This document shows, piece by piece, positions 62,271-64,000 of a DNA stretch of 64,000 nucleotides. The DNA is from Trichobilharzia szidati (taxonomy: Eukaryota; Platyhelminthes; Trematoda; Strigeidida; Schistosomatidae), in contig OX235275.1 in NCBI GenBank assembly GCA_944472155.2, positions 27,580,865-27,644,864 of the forward strand. Direction: 5' to 3'. The position numbers were made by a program, and so were the translations under genes. The first letter of the stretch is position 1. Each line of letters opens with the position of its first letter. A model generated the notes under the pieces. That model was not told the origin of the DNA, made no database searches, and worked only from the letters and a program-made list of their open reading frames with translations.

Positions 62271-62772
62271 GTGAGCATCAATGTTTTATTACGTGATTTG
62301 TGATAGCTTACATCTTTGAATATGAATATGTGGCCTGTAGAAGAGAGGGTGTCCACACACATGTAGACACGCGATGCATATCATGACATCGCTGGTCATC
62401 TGTACAAGTGTTCGATTGACCATTCAACACGTCATCAAAGATAACATCAGTACTGATACTCAATCAGCACTTTCCCATTGAACATCACTCACTGCAATCA
62501 CTCAGCGCCATAACTCCAGTGAATCTTCTTGTAAATACAGCATACTTCGACTCAGAATGTTTGCTTGATCATTTTCGCTCAGAGGAAAGAAAAGTGGCAG
62601 CCTGAAGCAAACGTCAGCAGAATTCATCTCACACTATCATATTGTATTGCTTGTTGTCGAGATGAAATGCTGTCAATAGAAGGCGTGAAATCCTTCAGTT
62701 ATTCGTCTCCATCACCGCAGCGTAACATCATGTGTAGTGCAGAGACGTGATACTCAATGAGTTGATGAATGC

Positions 62773-62821
62773 ATCAATGAATGAATGAATGAATGGATGA
62801 ATGATTGATTGATTGATTGAT
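62773..62821 (+). repeat. Tetranucleotide microsatellite, unit E
   Basis: The longest of the five copies: AATG run, GGATGAATG, then an extended GATT run. Confidence 0.85.
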
Positions 62822-62938
62822 ACGAGGAGTAATGCACCTTGATAGAAATTCGAAATATATGAGGTACATCAACCAGGTAGTTAGAAAAGCTTGAGGGTGA
62901 CAAGAAGCGATAGGGGAATATCTCAACTGTGGTTGTTA

Positions 62939-63890
62939 TGATCTGCTGTCACGCTGTTGCGTGCACCGAATATTCATTAACCTCATTCAACAGCTAGTCA
63001 TGTGACAGGGGTATATATCAAATGATCTACAATGGAAAACTGGGTGAGGCGTCTGAAGTGAAGACAGCAGTAGGCCATTGGTGCCTGGCAACCATCACCG
63101 GTGACATTGCTGATTGCATCGGAGTCGATTGAGCATCCGATTTCACGGAGTGAGAAGGCAGTGATATGCTAGACCACCGATAAGAAGACTCAAGAAGATG
63201 CGTACTTCGCAGATGATTCATGCCCAATCTGATAGTAAATCGGAAGACTTACAGGCGAATGTCAACAAACTGGCAGAAGAGAAAAGGGGGCATGGACAGG
63301 ACTTGACCGGAACCACAGGCACCAGTCACCATCAGCCAGAGTAATTTGGCAGGACTTACTCGCTTCACTCATACAGGAGGCGTCACTCCAACTGCAGGCA
63401 GACAGAATGCATGAAGATTTGAATAGTGAGAGCAAGACAATCCTTCGTGCTCTGAAATCAGTTTGCGAGTCTCCTGGACTCACCTGGCACAAGGAACAAG
63501 TTTCAGACCCTCAACACGAATGTGTAGTCTATCAATTCTTCCACACGGATCAGACACCTCCAGCCTGAGTCACGGAGACCATTTCCAATAGACTACTTTT
63601 GACCTTTATCAACAGCTGTCCTCTTCACTGGCTCCGTTCCGAAGACTATACGGCCAGCCTGAAAGAATTAGTAGCAATAAACCATGAGAGGAAACCCGCA
63701 AGTGAGAACTTATTTCTCAACAAATATTTCAGAGGGGATGGAGATGGATCAGACACACGCTGAGGAGACTGTTGAATGACATCGCGTAGCAGTACAGGAC
63801 TCGCTTGGAATTCGAATTGGAAACAGTGAGTGGAGAATGATTCTGAGGGTGACATGAAGGAGGGGCCGTGCGAGGAGGGGATTAGAAACT
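62939..63890 (+). mobile_element. RTE reverse-transcriptase fragment, plus strand, unit E core
   Basis: Full-length fragment as in A-C. The part from about 63380 shares unit C's variants, and the tail near 63830-63890 has several unique substitutions. Confidence 0.74.
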
Positions 63891-64000
63891 ATGAACAAAT
63901 TTCGGACCGGATGAAGAGGAACACAGAATATAGGACAGAATGCAGGTGTGCTGCTGAAGCCATTCGTTTCATTCGGAAGCCTAGAGAGCCATAGTAAACT

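Larger units (their letters stand above)
58130..64000 (+). repeat. Tandem segmental duplication, unit E (cut by window end)
   Basis: Core copy running off the window at a point equivalent to about 15225 in unit A. The MITE-like element and the 30-nt exon would lie just beyond 64000. It has mixed affinities: some stretches match A/B (for example near 60700-60800), others C/D. Confidence 0.82.

Overview
The window looks like nuclear DNA of a schistosome (Schistosoma, a parasitic flatworm). The evidence is a series of in-frame micro-exons spread over tens of kilobases behind one signal-peptide exon, and many relics of RTE-type non-LTR retrotransposons resembling the schistosome SR2/Perere group. 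There are no long host open reading frames, no bacterial-type genes and no RNA genes that I can recognise. The species cannot be settled from the sequence alone.

Main content: I read almost the whole window as one plus-strand micro-exon gene (MEG). A compact promoter with two CCAAT boxes and a TATA box precedes exon 1 (236-290), which encodes an 18-residue signal-peptide-like start. Thirty-eight further exons of 15, 24, 30, 33 or 36 nt follow, to 62270. Each has an AG acceptor and a GT donor. All are multiples of three and all junctions are phase 1, with no stop codon in the shared frame. Together they give 1273 coding bases (424 codons plus one base). No stop-bearing terminal exon is visible, so the gene probably runs past 64000.

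Layout: 1-9364 holds the promoter, exons 1-4, a fold-back inverted repeat (about 1790-3660), an RTE endonuclease fragment (4330-5036) and an old reverse-oriented RTE copy (6617-8462). From 9365 the sequence is a tandem array of long segmental duplications. Homologous units start at about 9365, 20554, 35272, 46891 and 58130, spaced 11.2, 14.7, 11.6 and 11.2 kb. Each full unit carries six constant exons (33, 36, 33, 36, 24, 30 nt) followed by a variable linker with one or two more exons. The linkers alternate between two types. Type 1 has an antisense RTE relic and a 33-nt exon reading QWMKINDNTM-like. Type 2 has a 36-nt ETTEPPVVT exon and a 33-nt exon reading SWMTVGNDIE-like. The array therefore has a higher-order period of about 26 kb, and the linker before the last unit is a type 1/type 2 hybrid.

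Mobile DNA: the type 1 linker at 28998-34388 contains a younger, more complete RTE element (30353-33413) nested inside the old relic. Every unit also carries a plus-strand RTE reverse-transcriptase fragment and an intronic tetranucleotide repeat, and units A-D carry a MITE-like inverted-repeat element of about 520 bp. Most short ORFs in the window are intronic or antisense shadows repeated by the duplications.

Proposed working: by analogy with known schistosome MEGs, the product should be a secreted protein whose sequence can vary by skipping any combination of symmetric exons. Duplication of exon blocks would add repeats to the protein, and the copies have diverged mostly by amino-acid-changing substitutions. 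The gene model is inferred from splice signals and frame, without transcript evidence.
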